Positions 62,911-64,000 of a stretch of 64,000 nt of DNA are shown here, one piece after another. How positions within the stretch are numbered: position 1 is the first letter of the stretch; each line of letters opens with the position of its first letter. The position numbers and the translations under genes are program-made. Below the pieces are notes generated by a model. It did no database searches, was not told the DNA's origin, and saw only the letters and a program-made list of their open reading frames with translations. Source of the DNA: Branchiibius cervicis (GTDB lineage Bacteria > Actinomycetota > Actinomycetes > Actinomycetales > Dermatophilaceae); NCBI RefSeq assembly GCF_042661605.1, contig NZ_JBHSWJ010000002.1, positions 1,178,001-1,242,000 of the forward strand. The letters run 5' to 3'.

Positions 62911-64000
62911 GTGGCGCGGTCCTTCCACGCGGTCTCCGTCTCGCGTGCCCTGCATCCTGGTGCGTGGTGGGTGTGGGCAATCTGCGTGGCCGCGGCAGTC
63001 AGCCAGGTCACCAACCCGTTGCTGCTGGCCATCGCCATGGCCGCGGTGGTTTTCGTGGTGTTGTCCCGCCGGACCGACGCGCCGTGGGCCCGCGCCTTCC
63101 GGTGGTACTTCTACCTGGGCGCGTTCGTCATCGTGACCCGTGTCGTGCTCTACGTGCTGGTCGGTGCCAAGACCGGTGACACGGTCCTGCTGCGCCTGCC
63201 GACCGTCGACATGCCCAGCTGGGCCGCCGGGATCCAGTTGCTGGGCCCCATCAGTCTCGAGGGGCTGGTCGTCGCCGCCTGCGAGGGTTTGCGGCTGGCG
63301 GCCATGTTCCTGTGCTTCGGTGCGGCGAACGCCCTGGCCAATCCGCGCCGGCTGCTGCGGCTGCTGCCGTCAGCGCTCCGGGACGTCGGCACGGCGGTTG
63401 TCGTCGCCGTCAGCGTGGTGCCCACGTTGGTGCTCGGAGTCGGGCGGGTCACGCGTGCCCAACAGTTGCGCGGTGATCTGCGAGGCGGCATCCATCGCAT
63501 CCGGCGGATCGGGCTGCCCCTGATGGAGGAAACGCTGGAACGATCGTTAGCCCTTGCGGCAGCCATGGATTCGCGCGGTTACGGTGCATTGCGTGAGCAG
63601 TCCCGGTCCAGCCGGCTGGTCACCGGAGGCGTCACGTTCTTCGGCCTGATCGGGGTGTGCGTGGGCCTGTTCGGTCTGTTGGACCAGGGTGACATTCCCC
63701 TTCGTCTCAGTCTCGGCCTGCTGATCGCCGGCCTGGCCCTTGGCGTGGCCGGAATCGCGCTGGCAGGACGTCGTAGCCCGGTGACGATCTACCGGCCCGA
63801 CCCGTGGGGGTGCCTGAAGCGTTGACCCTGGAGTGCGGACTGTGGACCGTGGGTCTGGTGTACGCCGCGCTGAGCCTGCACCCGGAGGCGGCGAGCATGC
63901 CGACCGAGCCGCTCGGCGTGCCCGCGGTGCCGTTGTTGGCGCTGATCGGGTTCTTGATCGCGGCGCTGCCGGGGATCTTCACCCCGGACCCCATGGCGGC
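62911..64000 (+). CDS. ecfT: ECF-transporter T component (CbiQ/EcfT family), partial at window end
   Basis: Membrane subunit that couples ATPases to a vitamin-binding S subunit. VSRALHPGAWWVWAICVAAAVSQVTNPLLLAIA opens it, and the coupling-helix motif is LALAAAMDSRGYGALRE; PSALRDVGTAVVVAVSVVPTLV lies between. As deposited it stops at 63825 (YRPDPWGCLKR). One more G in the run 63806-63810 gives YRPDPWGVPEALTLECGLW and further helices (VPLLALIGFLIAALPGIF), as in actinobacterial EcfT, running off the window. GTG 62911 is 4 bp after the DUF4430 gene. The ATPase and S-component genes are expected beyond 64000. Confidence 0.85.

Noticed and set aside
63810..64000. A new membrane gene starting at GTG 63810
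   Set aside because: Adding one G to the preceding run makes it the natural C-terminus of EcfT after YRPDPW, which fits the family better.

Overview
The window is high-GC DNA from an actinobacterium. The evidence is the gene order murD-ftsW-murG-murC ... ftsZ-pgeF-yggS-sepF-yggT-divIVA, the frequent GTG starts with GTGA/TGATG overlaps, and actinobacterial families such as DUF4191, DUF5302, DUF4031 and a Lys/Ala-rich DksA-type protein. A Micrococcales relative (Dermacoccaceae/Intrasporangiaceae-like) is my guess. No rRNA is present to confirm it.

Layout. 1-15.2 kb: division and cell-wall cluster (mraY partial, murD, ftsW, murG, murC, ftsZ, sepF, divIVA), then a DksA-like protein, lspA and rluD. 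The usual ftsQ slot between murC and ftsZ holds two divergent LuxR-type regulators instead. 15.3-18.9 kb: dnaE. 19-24.2 kb: a sugar-type ABC importer (lipoprotein and two permeases) followed by oligopeptidase B. 24.2-33.3 kb: accessory metabolism (HIT, SRPBCC, YhhN, MFS, truncated globin, PLP decarboxylase, DeoR, TetR, GH3 glycosidase). 33.3-39.2 kb: a 92-bp tandem repeat, glnA, an RDD protein, an AbiEi/DUF559-like gene between matched hairpins, and lipB-lipA-DUF4191. 39.2-44.2 kb: a YczE-like membrane protein, a Ser/Thr kinase and an ABC exporter lying between lipB and the TIGR01777/sucB pair. 44.2-50.5 kb: TIGR01777, sucB, DUF5302, DUF4031, pepA, gcvT.

50.5-59.8 kb is a compact selenocysteine island: selD-nrfD-fdhB-fdhA on the minus strand and tRNA-Sec-selA-selB on the plus strand. 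fdhA has an in-frame UGA (codon 188) followed, at E. coli fdhF spacing, by a SECIS-type hairpin. The maker, the charger, the elongation factor and the only visible client are therefore adjacent.

59.8-64 kb is the most intriguing part. A cobalamin riboswitch precedes a secreted alpha-alpha-toroid protein, a secreted DUF4430-type protein and an ECF-transporter T subunit (cut by the window end). A CobU-like protein without a P-loop is divergent to them. The two exported proteins correspond to the two domains of animal intrinsic factor/transcobalamin, so I propose a bacterial split cobalamin-capture system feeding an ECF importer.

A technical warning: at least ten genes are broken or lose their proper start by a one-base deficit, often in G/C runs of 4-5. 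All have the same sign. This looks like homopolymer under-calling in the assembly rather than biology, so frame-broken genes here should not be assumed dead. The apparent LipB-LipA fusion may have the same cause.
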